Virus record (IMG/VR): IMGVR_UViG_3300027714_000136
Location: 1 to 22,528 of that record
DNA length: 22,528 bases
Strand: one strand, 5' to 3'
Source: a virus
A program made the position numbers and the translations under genes. The notes below the pieces were generated by a model. That model was not told the origin of the DNA. It ran no database searches and was given only the letters and a program-made list of their open reading frames with translations. Of the stretch, positions 15,665 through 22,141 are shown in pieces (positions within the stretch are counted from its first letter, which is position 1; each line of letters begins with the position of its first letter).

Positions 15665-15865
15665 ATGAAAAATATTTCAAATTGGTTTAATAGCCTAGTA
15701 GTAAAGCAAATGCTAAACAGTAAGAAGTTTTGGTATATGGTTAGTTCTGTAGTAGTTCCTGCTTTAGTAACTTACTTAGGAGTTGATGAAACTACAGCAA
15801 CAAATTTATTTTATGCACTTCTTACTTTAATCGGAGCGCAAGGAATAGCAGATATAAAAAAATAG
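15665..15865 (+). CDS. Holin-like two-helix membrane protein
   Basis: This is a 66-residue protein with two hydrophobic helices, about 22-40 (FWYMVSSVVVPALVTYLGV) and about 45-62 (NLFYALLTLIGAQGIADI), joined by a short acidic turn (DETT) and with lysines at both ends. This matches the size and layout of class II phage holins or holin-like proteins. It starts 1 nt after the DUF5675 gene, which supports a lysis role. It would form membrane lesions that release or activate the lytic enzyme. The stop is followed at once by the phosphoesterase gene, which begins with TTG. Confidence 0.68.
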   Translation: MKNISNWFNSLVVKQMLNSKKFWYMVSSVVVPALVTYLGVDETTATNLFYALLTLIGAQGIADIKK

Positions 15866-15866
15866 T

Positions 15867-16952
15867 TTGTCTACAAAAGGCAAAAGGCTAAGACTTTCCC
15901 CTGAAGAAGTTGAGTTAATCAATGAATCTAGGGGGAAGGACTTGTCAAATATTAACGGCAATACTGCTTTAGATATACACCTACAAGATAGAGGTATTGA
16001 AAAGAAAGATATTGTTAGCGTTAAGCATTGGCAGAATATGGGAGGGGATTTACGTTTCTCCATAGTTACCAAAGAACAATATGGTACTGACCAAAACGAT
16101 TTACTTGAAGACGTTAAGAACCTAATAGATAATCACGCACCTACTTATCCAAAAATTAAACGAGTAAAGGGAGAACACTTATTAGTGATAAATCCTGCTG
16201 ATGTTCATATTGGAAAACTAGCAGTAGCTTTAGAAACAGGAGAAGAATATAATACAGAGATAGCTTTTAATAGAGTTATAGAAGGTGTTACAGGACTTAT
16301 AAGTAAAGCACAAGGCTTTAACATAGATAGAGTCTTATTCTGTATTGGCAATGACATACTACATACCGACAACGCAATGTCAAGCACTACAAAGCAAACC
16401 TATCAAGATACAGATGGTAAATTTTGGCAACACTTTGAAATAGCTTTAGAACTGTACGTTAAGTGCGTAGAGATACTTAGACAAGTTGCACCTGTAGACG
16501 TAGTACATTCAATGTCTAATCACGATTATGTTAGTGGTTATCATTTAGCACAATCTTTAAAGGCTTGGTTTAGAAATACTGATGACGTTACCTTTGATAT
16601 ATCAGTAGCTCCTCGTAAATATTTTTTGTACGGAGTTAATTTAATAGGACTTGAACACGGAGATGGTGCTAAATTTGACAAGCTCCCCCTTTTAATGGCT
16701 TCAGAGAAACCAAAATATTGGGCTGAAACTACTCACAGATATTGGTATCTACATCATATACACCATAAGGTAAAGCATAGATGGTTAGACGCTAAAGACT
16801 ATATAGGTGTTACTGTAGAATATATGCGTAGTCCTTCATCTTCAGATTCTTGGCACTCAGGAAAAGGATTTAAAGGAGTACCTCGTGCAGTTGAAGGATT
16901 CATTCATTCTAAAGACTCAGGACAAATAGCAAGGCTAGTACACTATTTCTAG
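15867..16952 (+). CDS. Calcineurin-like metallophosphoesterase, TTG start
   Basis: This is a 361-residue protein. The metallophosphoesterase motifs are in order: Asp112-x-His114 (PADVHIGK), Gly161-Asn-Asp163 (IGNDILHTDN), Asn218-His219-Asp220 (MSNHDYVSG), His264 in GLEHGDGAKF, and a His-rich end (YLHHIHHKVKH, 295-304). These bind two metals and would hydrolyse phosphoesters; the substrate is unknown. The N-terminal 60 residues (RLRLSPEEVELINE and on) have no ATG before residue 58, and the frame is closed by TAA at 15855 just upstream. TTG at 15867 is therefore the likely start. Mre11/SbcD-type nucleases have the same fold, but no partner ATPase gene is next to it. It ends the late gene set. 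Confidence 0.78.
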   Translation: MSTKGKRLRLSPEEVELINESRGKDLSNINGNTALDIHLQDRGIEKKDIVSVKHWQNMGGDLRFSIVTKEQYGTDQNDLLEDVKNLIDNHAPTYPKIKRVKGEHLLVINPADVHIGKLAVALETGEEYNTEIAFNRVIEGVTGLISKAQGFNIDRVLFCIGNDILHTDNAMSSTTKQTYQDTDGKFWQHFEIALELYVKCVEILRQVAPVDVVHSMSNHDYVSGYHLAQSLKAWFRNTDDVTFDISVAPRKYFLYGVNLIGLEHGDGAKFDKLPLLMASEKPKYWAETTHRYWYLHHIHHKVKHRWLDAKDYIGVTVEYMRSPSSSDSWHSGKGFKGVPRAVEGFIHSKDSGQIARLVHYF

Positions 16953-17045
16953 CACCCCCTATAGCCGTTTTAGGCACTTTCTTTTCTTTTTAATACTAAT
17001 ATACTAGACAAGCTATAAAGTTCGTCCTAGATGTAAACACCTTAA

Positions 17046-17079
17046 TTGTTAATAACTTTGTAAATAAACTTGTTAATAA
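17046..17079 (+). repeat. Direct repeat TTGTTAATAA, possible operator
   Basis: TTGTTAATAA occurs at 17046-17055 and again at 17070-17079, a 24-bp period. The first copy contains the odd palindrome GTTAATAAC (17048-17056); the second ends in T, GTTAATAAT. Both lie just upstream of the early promoter, in the only sizeable noncoding gap (16953-17135). Binding by a phage or host regulator is inferred. Confidence 0.5.
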
Positions 17080-17110
17080 TTGTGTGAGTAACTTTAAAGG
17101 TGTACTTTTG
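17080..17110 (+). promoter_or_regulatory. Bacteroidota-type early promoter
   Basis: TTG (17080-17082), a 20-nt spacer, then TACTTTTG (17103-17110) match the Bacteroidota primary sigma consensus TTG-N(about 19-21)-TAnnTTTG. Transcription would start at about 17117, giving a leader of about 20 nt before the ATG at 17136. A second -7-like box, TAACTTTG at 17053-17060, has no good -33 partner. Confidence 0.7.
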
Positions 17111-17135
17111 TCAAACATTAATCAATATAATTAAA

Positions 17136-17306
17136 ATGAAAAAATTACTTATCTACCTAGACAACAACATTTCCGCTAAGTTCGGAGATTACGCAAACGA
17201 ATTAACTTTTAACAGGAGTTATAGCCACGGTCACTTCTTAGTAAAACTACTATGGAAAATAGACAACTTTTCAAACGAATTAAGAACGAAATATTTAAAA
17301 AAATAA
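17136..17306 (+). CDS. Small early protein of unknown function
   Basis: A 56-residue protein, first gene after the early promoter. The ATG at 17136 was chosen over an in-frame one at 17100 because the promoter's -7 box lies at 17103-17110, so the earlier codon would not be in the transcript; the leader AATATAATTAAA also resembles other starts here. The protein begins MKKLLIYLDNNISAKFGDYA and is basic at the end. It contains no clear membrane helix and no known motif. First genes of early phage operons often encode small host-takeover proteins, but nothing here shows which. Confidence 0.5.
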   Translation: MKKLLIYLDNNISAKFGDYANELTFNRSYSHGHFLVKLLWKIDNFSNELRTKYLKK

Positions 17307-17344
17307 TAATCAGGGGGTGTAAAAGCCTTCACAATACAATTAAG

Positions 17345-17596
17345 ATGAAAAACTTTAAGATTACAAATTTAAAAAGCAAAGTAGTTCAGTATATGAACGA
17401 AAGCGAAAAGGAGCAATTCTTTACTAAGAACTCTTTAGGGAACTATAAGAGAGAGAATGTTCAAGAACTAGACAGAGTAAGGTACAATAAAAAACTTCAC
17501 GACTTTGCTTTCTCAGTTGGACTCTTGGCAGTATTTACAGTCCTACTATTCTTAATGTGCGGTACATTAGGATTCATTGACTCTTTAATATTTTAA
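17345..17596 (+). CDS. Small single-pass membrane protein
   Basis: An 83-residue protein whose first 50 residues are charged (ITNLKSKVVQYMNESEKEQ, then several Lys, Arg and Asn). A strong hydrophobic helix spans about 54-77 (FAFSVGLLAVFTVLLFLMCG). The ATG at 17345, behind AATTAAG, was preferred to the in-frame ATG at 17252, which would overlap the previous gene by 55 nt. Function is unknown; early phage membrane proteins may act in superinfection exclusion or host takeover, but no evidence here decides this. Confidence 0.58.
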   Translation: MKNFKITNLKSKVVQYMNESEKEQFFTKNSLGNYKRENVQELDRVRYNKKLHDFAFSVGLLAVFTVLLFLMCGTLGFIDSLIF

Positions 17597-17598
17597 AA

Positions 17599-18012
17599 AT
17601 GGAATTACTAAAAACAATCAAAGTGAACGAAGTGGTAAACAATATTACTACTTCAGTATTAGACGGAACTATTAACCCTTTAGAAGCTATTGTAAGCCTT
17701 AAAAAGCTAGAAGAGATAGTAAAGCAAGCAAAGGTAAGAATAAACGAGTCAGTAATCATTGAAGCAGCTAAACACGGAAAGACGTTTGTGTTCGGAGATG
17801 CTGAAATAACTAACAAGGCTAGTGCAGGACGTTATGACTATTCAAACATTATAGAGATAGTATCTATGGAAGCAAGATTGAAGCAGTTAAAAGACAAACA
17901 TAAGGCTGCATTGAAAGTTGATGTAATTGACTTAGATACTGGCGAACTAATAGAAGCACCAATCTACAAAGGAGGTAAAGAGATTATCTCTATCAAATTA
18001 AATAAAGAATAA
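17599..18012 (+). CDS. Early protein of unknown function next to the ERF gene
   Basis: This is a 137-residue protein with a helical N-terminal half (LEAIVSLKKLEEIVKQAKVRINESVIIEAAKHG, about residues 29-61) and a central helix EARLKQLKDKHKAAL. The C-terminal part is beta-rich (IDLDTGELIEAPIYKGGKEIISIKL). It starts 2 nt after the membrane-protein gene and ends 2 nt before the ERF gene. Phage ERF and RecT annealing proteins often have helical partner proteins beside them, such as Gp157-like proteins, which supports a role in recombination. No named family was recognised. Confidence 0.62.
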   Translation: MELLKTIKVNEVVNNITTSVLDGTINPLEAIVSLKKLEEIVKQAKVRINESVIIEAAKHGKTFVFGDAEITNKASAGRYDYSNIIEIVSMEARLKQLKDKHKAALKVDVIDLDTGELIEAPIYKGGKEIISIKLNKE

Positions 18013-18014
18013 AA

Positions 18015-18578
18015 ATGAAAGAAGAAATAAAGCAGGACTATTTAATAGCTATACAAAGCGAATTAAAAGCACCTAAGAACCAATTCAATAGTTTTGGTAA
18101 GTACAAGTACAGAAGTGCAGAAGACATCTTAGAAGCCGTTAAACCGCTTTTAAAGAAGTATAACTGTTACTTAACGATAACTGAAACAACTCAAGAGATT
18201 GCAGGTTACTTAGTTTTAACATCTAAAGTTTCTATTTCAGATGGCGAAAAGTCTATCTTTGTAGAAGCTCAAGCAGGTATAAATCCTAATAGAAAAGGAA
18301 TGGATATAGCTCAATCGTTTGGCTCTAGTAGTTCTTACGCTAAGAAGTATGCACTTGGTAACTTATTCTTATTAGATGACACTAAAGACTCTGATAGTAA
18401 TAGAGTAAACGAACCTATTTCAAAGCCTGAAATGACTACTGACATTTACAATATTATGTTAGAATTTATCAATACAGGTAAAGGTTCAGCCGTAATGTCT
18501 AAGATGAGAAACTATTCAATGTCTGAAAAACAAGAAAGAACATTGATGAGAATGTTGAAGCAAGAAATAAATAAATAA
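18015..18578 (+). CDS. ERF family single-strand annealing protein
   Basis: This is a 187-residue protein. The ERF fingerprints are visible: FGKYKYRSAEDILEAVKPLL at about 27-46, and MDIAQSFGSSSSYAKKYALG at about 96-115, followed by NLFLLDDTKDSDS. ERF proteins bind single-stranded DNA and anneal complementary strands, and serve phage recombination and possibly replication. The C-terminal 60 residues, rich in Met, Lys and Glu, are a separate, less conserved tail. The gene is in a run with the SSB-like gene and NinG further down, consistent with a phage recombination module. The start is preceded by TAAAA, with no Shine-Dalgarno sequence. Confidence 0.82.
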   Translation: MKEEIKQDYLIAIQSELKAPKNQFNSFGKYKYRSAEDILEAVKPLLKKYNCYLTITETTQEIAGYLVLTSKVSISDGEKSIFVEAQAGINPNRKGMDIAQSFGSSSSYAKKYALGNLFLLDDTKDSDSNRVNEPISKPEMTTDIYNIMLEFINTGKGSAVMSKMRNYSMSEKQERTLMRMLKQEINK

Positions 18579-18598
18579 TTTAACCGAGAAAAGACCTA

Positions 18599-18617
18599 CT
18601 CACTAATCATAGGCGAA
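18599..18617 (+). repeat. CTCACTAATCATAGGCGAA element, copy 1
   Basis: This 19-bp sequence is in the 46-nt gap between the ERF and DUF3127 genes. It matches the sequence at 22506-22523 except for one inserted base. ATATATA separates it from the ATG at 18625. The two copies share nothing around them, so the element itself is probably under selection. Confidence 0.6.
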
Positions 18618-18624
18618 ATATATA

Positions 18625-18951
18625 ATGGATGTAAAAGGAAAATTAGTAAAGAAGTTAGACGTAGAAAGCGGAATCTCAAAGTCTGAAAAAGTTTGGAAAA
18701 AGCAAACTGTAGTAATTGATACAGGTGCAGAATATAATCCTGAAATAGCAGTAACAGCTTTCGGAGATGACAAATTGAAAGACTTGGATAAGTTATCAGT
18801 AGGAGATGAAGTTATGATTAAGTGTAACGTATCATCAAGGGAATACAACGGAAGATACTTTCATAACATTGATGGGTATTGGTTTGCAAAAACTACACCT
18901 GAAACAGCTATGCCTGATGCACCTGTTGAATCTGAAGACTTACCATTCTAA
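18625..18951 (+). CDS. DUF3127 family SSB-like OB-fold protein
   Basis: This is a 108-residue protein. MDVKGKLVKKLDVESGISKS, KVWKKQTVVIDTG, and SREYNGRYFHNIDGYWF are in the order expected for the DUF3127 family, which is common in Bacteroidota and predicted to be an OB-fold single-stranded DNA binder. The last six residues, SEDLPF, after a Pro/Ala/Glu-rich linker, match the acidic tip of bacterial SSB, which recruits DNA repair and replication partners. A role as the phage single-stranded DNA-binding protein beside ERF is inferred. The start at 18625 is downstream of the repeated element at 18599. Confidence 0.78.
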   Translation: MDVKGKLVKKLDVESGISKSEKVWKKQTVVIDTGAEYNPEIAVTAFGDDKLKDLDKLSVGDEVMIKCNVSSREYNGRYFHNIDGYWFAKTTPETAMPDAPVESEDLPF

Positions 18952-18952
18952 G

Positions 18953-19468
18953 ATGACACAAGAAGATAACTTTAAAAACTTATGCAACCTGACAACATCT
19001 TTGTTGGGCTTGCGTAAGGGTTCTCTAGCCTACAAAAGTAGGAAACAAGAGCTTCAAGTAGCAAGGTCAATAGCAAGTGTAATAGCTAGAAAAGAATATG
19101 AAATACCACATTCAACTATTGCAAAGGTAATTAATAGAGATAGAACTTTAATTTATCATTATGAGAAAAAGCATAAACATAACTATGCAACCTTTCCAAA
19201 ATACAGAGAAATTTTTAATAAAGTATTTAATGCTTTTCAATCTATAGAAGATTCTAAAAAGTCCTTCTTTGACTTACAACAGCTTAAAGACTATTTAAGA
19301 AAGAATGATGTTAGTCATAGTGCTAAACACCAAGTTTCTATTAGGATTCAATCAGGTGAAGTAGGTACTGATATAAAAGTTTCTTACAGGGACTTCTATA
19401 ATCAATTAGAAAATGTTAAACTTGCCCTCCAGAACTTCAAATATGAAATTGAAATAATTAACCTATGA
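18953..19468 (+). CDS. Protein with a DnaA-domain-IV-like DNA-binding segment
   Basis: A 171-residue protein starting 1 nt after the previous stop; an in-frame ATG at 18869 was rejected because it lies deep inside the DUF3127 gene. Residues of about 30-75 (QVARSIASVIARKEYEIPHS, then IAKVINRDRTLIYHYEKKH) resemble DnaA domain IV, in which an Arg-Asp-x-Thr helix-turn-helix element contacts the origin boxes. Here the matching residues are Arg62, Asp63, Arg64 and Thr65. No AAA+ ATPase domain is present, unlike full DnaA. The C-terminal 90 residues are mixed and unrecognised. It probably binds the phage replication origin, given the replication proteins that follow. Confidence 0.68.
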   Translation: MTQEDNFKNLCNLTTSLLGLRKGSLAYKSRKQELQVARSIASVIARKEYEIPHSTIAKVINRDRTLIYHYEKKHKHNYATFPKYREIFNKVFNAFQSIEDSKKSFFDLQQLKDYLRKNDVSHSAKHQVSIRIQSGEVGTDIKVSYRDFYNQLENVKLALQNFKYEIEIINL

Positions 19469-20073
19469 AAGAGAAGCCTAACTACTACGCTATAATCCCT
19501 GCTGAAGTCAGATACAGTAAAGCATTGACTCCTAACGCTAAATTGTTATATGCAGAGATTACAGCTCTATGCAATATGAATGGCAAATGCACAGCTTCTA
19601 CTGAATACTTTTGTAGAGTCTATGAAGTTAGTAGAGCATCAATTCAAAATTGGCTTAGTTTGTTAGATAAAAATGGTTATATAACAAGGGTCTTAATATA
19701 TAGACAAGGTAGTAAAGAAATATTGTCTAGGTACATTAAATTGGTGGACAAGCCTAGTCTAAAAATGTGTACAGATAATACTAATATAAATATAACTAAT
19801 AATAATCTTACAGATAGTAATAAAAAGGCTCTCTTTAAAAAACCTACTTTAGATGAAGTTAAAAATTATTGTATCTTACGCAAAAATAATATAGAAGCAG
19901 AAGCTTTTATAGATTTTTATGAAAGTAAGGGTTGGCAAATCGGAAAAGAAATAATGAAAAGTTGGAAAGCTTGTGTTAGAACTTGGGAAAGTAGAGAAAA
20001 GAAAAATCCTAAAACAATGAGCAAGTTAGACGCACAAATTAATGAATGGCAAAAAGCAAAAGAATTATTATGA
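19465..20073 (+). CDS. Helix-turn-helix phage replication protein
   Basis: This is a 202-residue protein. The N-terminal domain, about 5-95, is a winged-helix type: PAEVRYSKALTPNAKLLYAE followed by TASTEYFCRVYEVSRASIQN and WLSLLDKNGYI. Residues of about 104-119 are an Asn/Thr-rich linker. The C-terminal domain, about 127-178, with PTLDEVKNYC, FYESKGWQIGKEIMKSWKAC and VRTWE, occurs widely in phage replication initiators and replisome organisers. It starts with an ATGA overlap with the DnaA-IV-like gene and would act with it in opening or loading at the origin. A helicase-loader partner may be encoded just downstream. Confidence 0.75.
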   Translation: MKEKPNYYAIIPAEVRYSKALTPNAKLLYAEITALCNMNGKCTASTEYFCRVYEVSRASIQNWLSLLDKNGYITRVLIYRQGSKEILSRYIKLVDKPSLKMCTDNTNINITNNNLTDSNKKALFKKPTLDEVKNYCILRKNNIEAEAFIDFYESKGWQIGKEIMKSWKACVRTWESREKKNPKTMSKLDAQINEWQKAKELL

Positions 20074-20438
20074 TACCACTAAAAAAAGAAGAACTACAAA
20101 CATTAACTGAAAAAGTCCTAGACTTATTAGGTAAGACTTCAGTTGAGATAGGACACAGGTCAGACGCTCAAACTCTAGCAAGTCTAAGTAAGATATTTGC
20201 ATCAGACTTAATACAAGAGAAAAGATTTGGTAATATGACTTGGAATCAAATACTAGATGCATTTCATATTGGAGTAAGGTTTGGAAAAGACGAACCATTC
20301 TTAAACATCAGAACCTTTTACAAGTGGGTGTATGCTCACAAGAAAGTAATTGATGACGCAACCTATCAAGTAAGGACATTAAGACAGCCTAAAGAAAAGA
20401 CTCCTTTTTATCAAGAACCTATAAAATTATTAAGATGA
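20070..20438 (+). CDS. Early protein, possible helicase-loading or replication accessory protein
   Basis: This is a 122-residue protein whose ATG at 20070 overlaps the previous stop (ATGA); an in-frame ATG at 20046 would overlap the upstream gene by 28 nt and was not preferred. It is helical and charged: LQTLTEKVLDLLGK, TLASLSKIFASDLIQEKRFG, WNQILDAFHIGVRFG, then FLNIRTFYKWVYAHK. Helical proteins placed directly after an initiator gene in phage operons are often helicase loaders, but no ATPase motif is seen and no family was identified. The assignment is position-based only. Confidence 0.6.
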   Translation: MIPLKKEELQTLTEKVLDLLGKTSVEIGHRSDAQTLASLSKIFASDLIQEKRFGNMTWNQILDAFHIGVRFGKDEPFLNIRTFYKWVYAHKKVIDDATYQVRTLRQPKEKTPFYQEPIKLLR

Positions 20439-20566
20439 AGAAAGAAAAATTGTACGACCCTGTAAAAACAGGAAGTTTTAAAATGATGTTTGGATTCCCA
20501 CAGCCAAGTACATACCGACCTAACAATTGGGTATCAATTAGAAAGCCTAAAGAAGAAAAGAAATGA
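20435..20566 (+). CDS. 43-residue protein in the early operon
   Basis: A short frame coupled on both sides: its ATG overlaps the previous TGA and its own TGA overlaps the next ATG (ATGA twice). Bridging two genes this exactly is good evidence that it is translated. The protein is basic, starting MKKEKLYDPVKTGSFKMMFG and ending in a Lys/Glu-rich stretch, with a Pro-rich turn in between. No motif or membrane helix was seen. Function unknown; small basic early proteins may bind DNA or host factors. Confidence 0.58.
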   Translation: MKKEKLYDPVKTGSFKMMFGFPQPSTYRPNNWVSIRKPKEEKK

Positions 20567-20838
20567 AAACAATAATTATCAAATCAAGTGAAGTTAAAAC
20601 AGGTGCAGATGCTATATTATGGCACTTAAAAACCTATGGAAATATTACTTCTTACGAAGCTATTAAGGAGTATGGTGTTACAAGACTTGCGGCTATAATA
20701 TTTAACCACAGGAAAAACGGATATGATATTGATAGTATGCCTTTAAAAAAGAAAACAAGGTTTGGTAGGTCTACTACAATATCTAAGTACATTTACACTA
20801 AGCCTATTGAAACATATAGTCAAAATAAGATATGGTAA
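20563..20838 (+). CDS. HTH_39-like helix-turn-helix protein
   Basis: This is a 91-residue protein. Residues of about 16-58 (DAILWHLKTYGNITSYEAI, then YGVTRLAAIIFNHRKNGYDI) match the small winged-helix pattern of the HTH_39 family, in which 'ITS.EAI...G.TRL...I..LRK.GY.I' recurs in phage proteins. The remaining 30 residues are basic. It may act as a regulator or as a replication DNA binder. The gene overlaps its neighbours (ATGA upstream and ATGGTAA downstream), so it belongs to the same operon. Confidence 0.72.
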   Translation: MKTIIIKSSEVKTGADAILWHLKTYGNITSYEAIKEYGVTRLAAIIFNHRKNGYDIDSMPLKKKTRFGRSTTISKYIYTKPIETYSQNKIW

Positions 20839-21707
20839 CAGTTAATAGTTTAAGTGGTGGCAAATCTTCAAGTTATATAGCAGCAAATTATCCTGCTGAT
20901 TATAATGTTTTTGCTTTGGTAAGGACTAATGATAAGAGTTGTCTTTACCCTGATGAAAAACTAAGACAAGTAGTAAGTGATAAAATAGGAATGGAATTTA
21001 TAGGAACGCTTGAGCAAGACAATATTATCAAAGTTATGCTTGACCTTGAGCAGTTCATAGGTAAAGAAATCACTTGGTTAAGTCCTAAAACATTTGATGA
21101 AGTAATAAATAATCCTAGTATTACAGGTAAGAACGGAAAACAGTACCTTCCAAATATGATGACGAGATACTGCACTACTGAAATGAAAATAAAACCTATC
21201 TTTGAATGGTGGCAAAAAGAAATAAATGAAATTGTAGAGATGAGAATAGGATTCAGGTCTACTGAAATGAAAAGAGCTAAGACAGTTTTAGACAAACTAA
21301 ATCCTCAAGGAATTGATGAAATGAAAGCTATTATAGGTAAGAGCAAAACAGGTAATAGAAATAGGTGGGGAATGGTGAAATGGAGAATACCAACCTTTCC
21401 TTTAATTCCTGACAATATAAATAATACAGATGTTTTTAATTATTGGAAAAAGAATAAAGAAGTTTCTTTTGAAGATGGTTACTTTAATAATTGTGTTGGT
21501 TGTTTTCATAGAAATCCTATCTTCTTAAATAAGATGGCACAAGAACATAAAAACAAGATGGATTGGTTTGCTAATATAGAAGAAGAAAATTCCCCCAATA
21601 CATTCAGAAAGGATTGTACTTATAAAGAAATACTAGAATATAAACCACAGATTGAATTATCTTTTGAAGATTTTGATGAATGTGATAGTGGATATTGTGG
21701 ATTATGA
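20832..21707 (+). CDS. PP-loop ATPase/PAPS reductase-like protein with a cysteine cluster
   Basis: This is a 291-residue protein. The N-terminal SLSGGKSSS (residues 6-14) is a PP-loop motif for ATP alpha-beta bond chemistry, as in PAPS reductases, QueC and DndC. TRYCTTEMKIKP (111-122, Cys114) matches the 'R.CT...K..P' motif of the PAPS reductase group. Cys221 and Cys224 (NNCVGCFHRNP), Cys262, Cys284 and Cys289 could bind an iron-sulphur cluster or zinc. Such enzymes occur in phages; some related proteins act in DNA or tRNA modification. The substrate here is unknown, and no Dnd partner genes are adjacent. The gene overlaps the HTH_39 gene by 7 nt and the NinG gene by 4 nt. Confidence 0.78.
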   Translation: MVTVNSLSGGKSSSYIAANYPADYNVFALVRTNDKSCLYPDEKLRQVVSDKIGMEFIGTLEQDNIIKVMLDLEQFIGKEITWLSPKTFDEVINNPSITGKNGKQYLPNMMTRYCTTEMKIKPIFEWWQKEINEIVEMRIGFRSTEMKRAKTVLDKLNPQGIDEMKAIIGKSKTGNRNRWGMVKWRIPTFPLIPDNINNTDVFNYWKKNKEVSFEDGYFNNCVGCFHRNPIFLNKMAQEHKNKMDWFANIEEENSPNTFRKDCTYKEILEYKPQIELSFEDFDECDSGYCGL

Positions 21708-22120
21708 AAAAGACAATTAGTAAACTAAAAAAGGAGTTAGATAAATGGTTCAGCCTTTACATAAGACTTAGAGATGCTAACGAGTATGGAATGGTTCAAT
21801 GCTTCACGTGTGGCAAGGTAGGTCATTACAAGACAGGAGGTATGCAAAATGGTCATTTCCAATCTAGGAAACACCTAGCAACAAGATTTTCAGAAGACGG
21901 AAATTGTGAAGTGCAGTGTGTCGCTTGTAATATTTTCCGTAGTGGAGAACAGTACCTTTTCTCACTTAGGCTTGATGAAAAGTATGGGGAAGGTAGAGCT
22001 GAAGAACTAGAGCAATTAGCTAGGACTACTTTAAAAATTTCAAGGGTTGAATATGAAGAGCAGATAACTTATTATAAATTGATTGTTGAAAACTTAAAAG
22101 AAGAAAAAGGAATTGCGTAA
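21704..22120 (+). CDS. ninG: NinG/Rap recombination protein
   Basis: This is a 138-residue protein. It starts with a helix (ISKLKKELDKWFSLYIRLRD), then CFTCG (Cys33, Cys36), NGHFQSRKH (His51 and His57), and CEVQCVACN (Cys72 and Cys75). These form the zinc-finger and HNH-like set of lambda NinG, which aids phage recombination by acting at branched DNA. The ATG at 21704 overlaps the previous TGA (ATGA) and was preferred to the upstream ATG at 21695. Together with ERF and the SSB-like protein it supports a phage recombination module. The C-terminal helix region is rich in Glu and Lys. Confidence 0.86.
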   Translation: MKKTISKLKKELDKWFSLYIRLRDANEYGMVQCFTCGKVGHYKTGGMQNGHFQSRKHLATRFSEDGNCEVQCVACNIFRSGEQYLFSLRLDEKYGEGRAEELEQLARTTLKISRVEYEEQITYYKLIVENLKEEKGIA

Positions 22121-22129
22121 CAAATTGAT

Positions 22130-22137
22130 TATCTTTG
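22130..22137 (+). promoter_or_regulatory. Possible -7 promoter box (TATCTTTG)
   Basis: TATCTTTG matches the Bacteroidota -7 consensus TAnnTTTG, in the 21-nt gap between the NinG gene and the next gene. The -33 side is weak: the nearest TTG at 22113-22115 leaves only 14 nt spacing. With the ATG at 22142, a transcript from here would be nearly leaderless. Confidence 0.3.
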
Positions 22138-22141
22138 GCGT

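Noticed and set aside
16953-16992. Possible terminator after the metallophosphoesterase (GCC ... GGC followed by a T-rich run)
   Set aside because: Only a three-pair stem is possible; the T-rich stretch alone does not support an intrinsic terminator.
18869-18952. Upstream in-frame start for the DnaA-domain-IV-like gene
   Set aside because: It lies deep within the DUF3127 gene; the ATG at 18953, one base after its stop, fits the genome's tight coupling.
20832-21707. Assignment of the PP-loop enzyme as DndC of a phosphorothioation system
   Set aside because: There are no DndA, DndB, DndD or DndE-like genes beside it and the fingerprint also fits the general PAPS reductase group.
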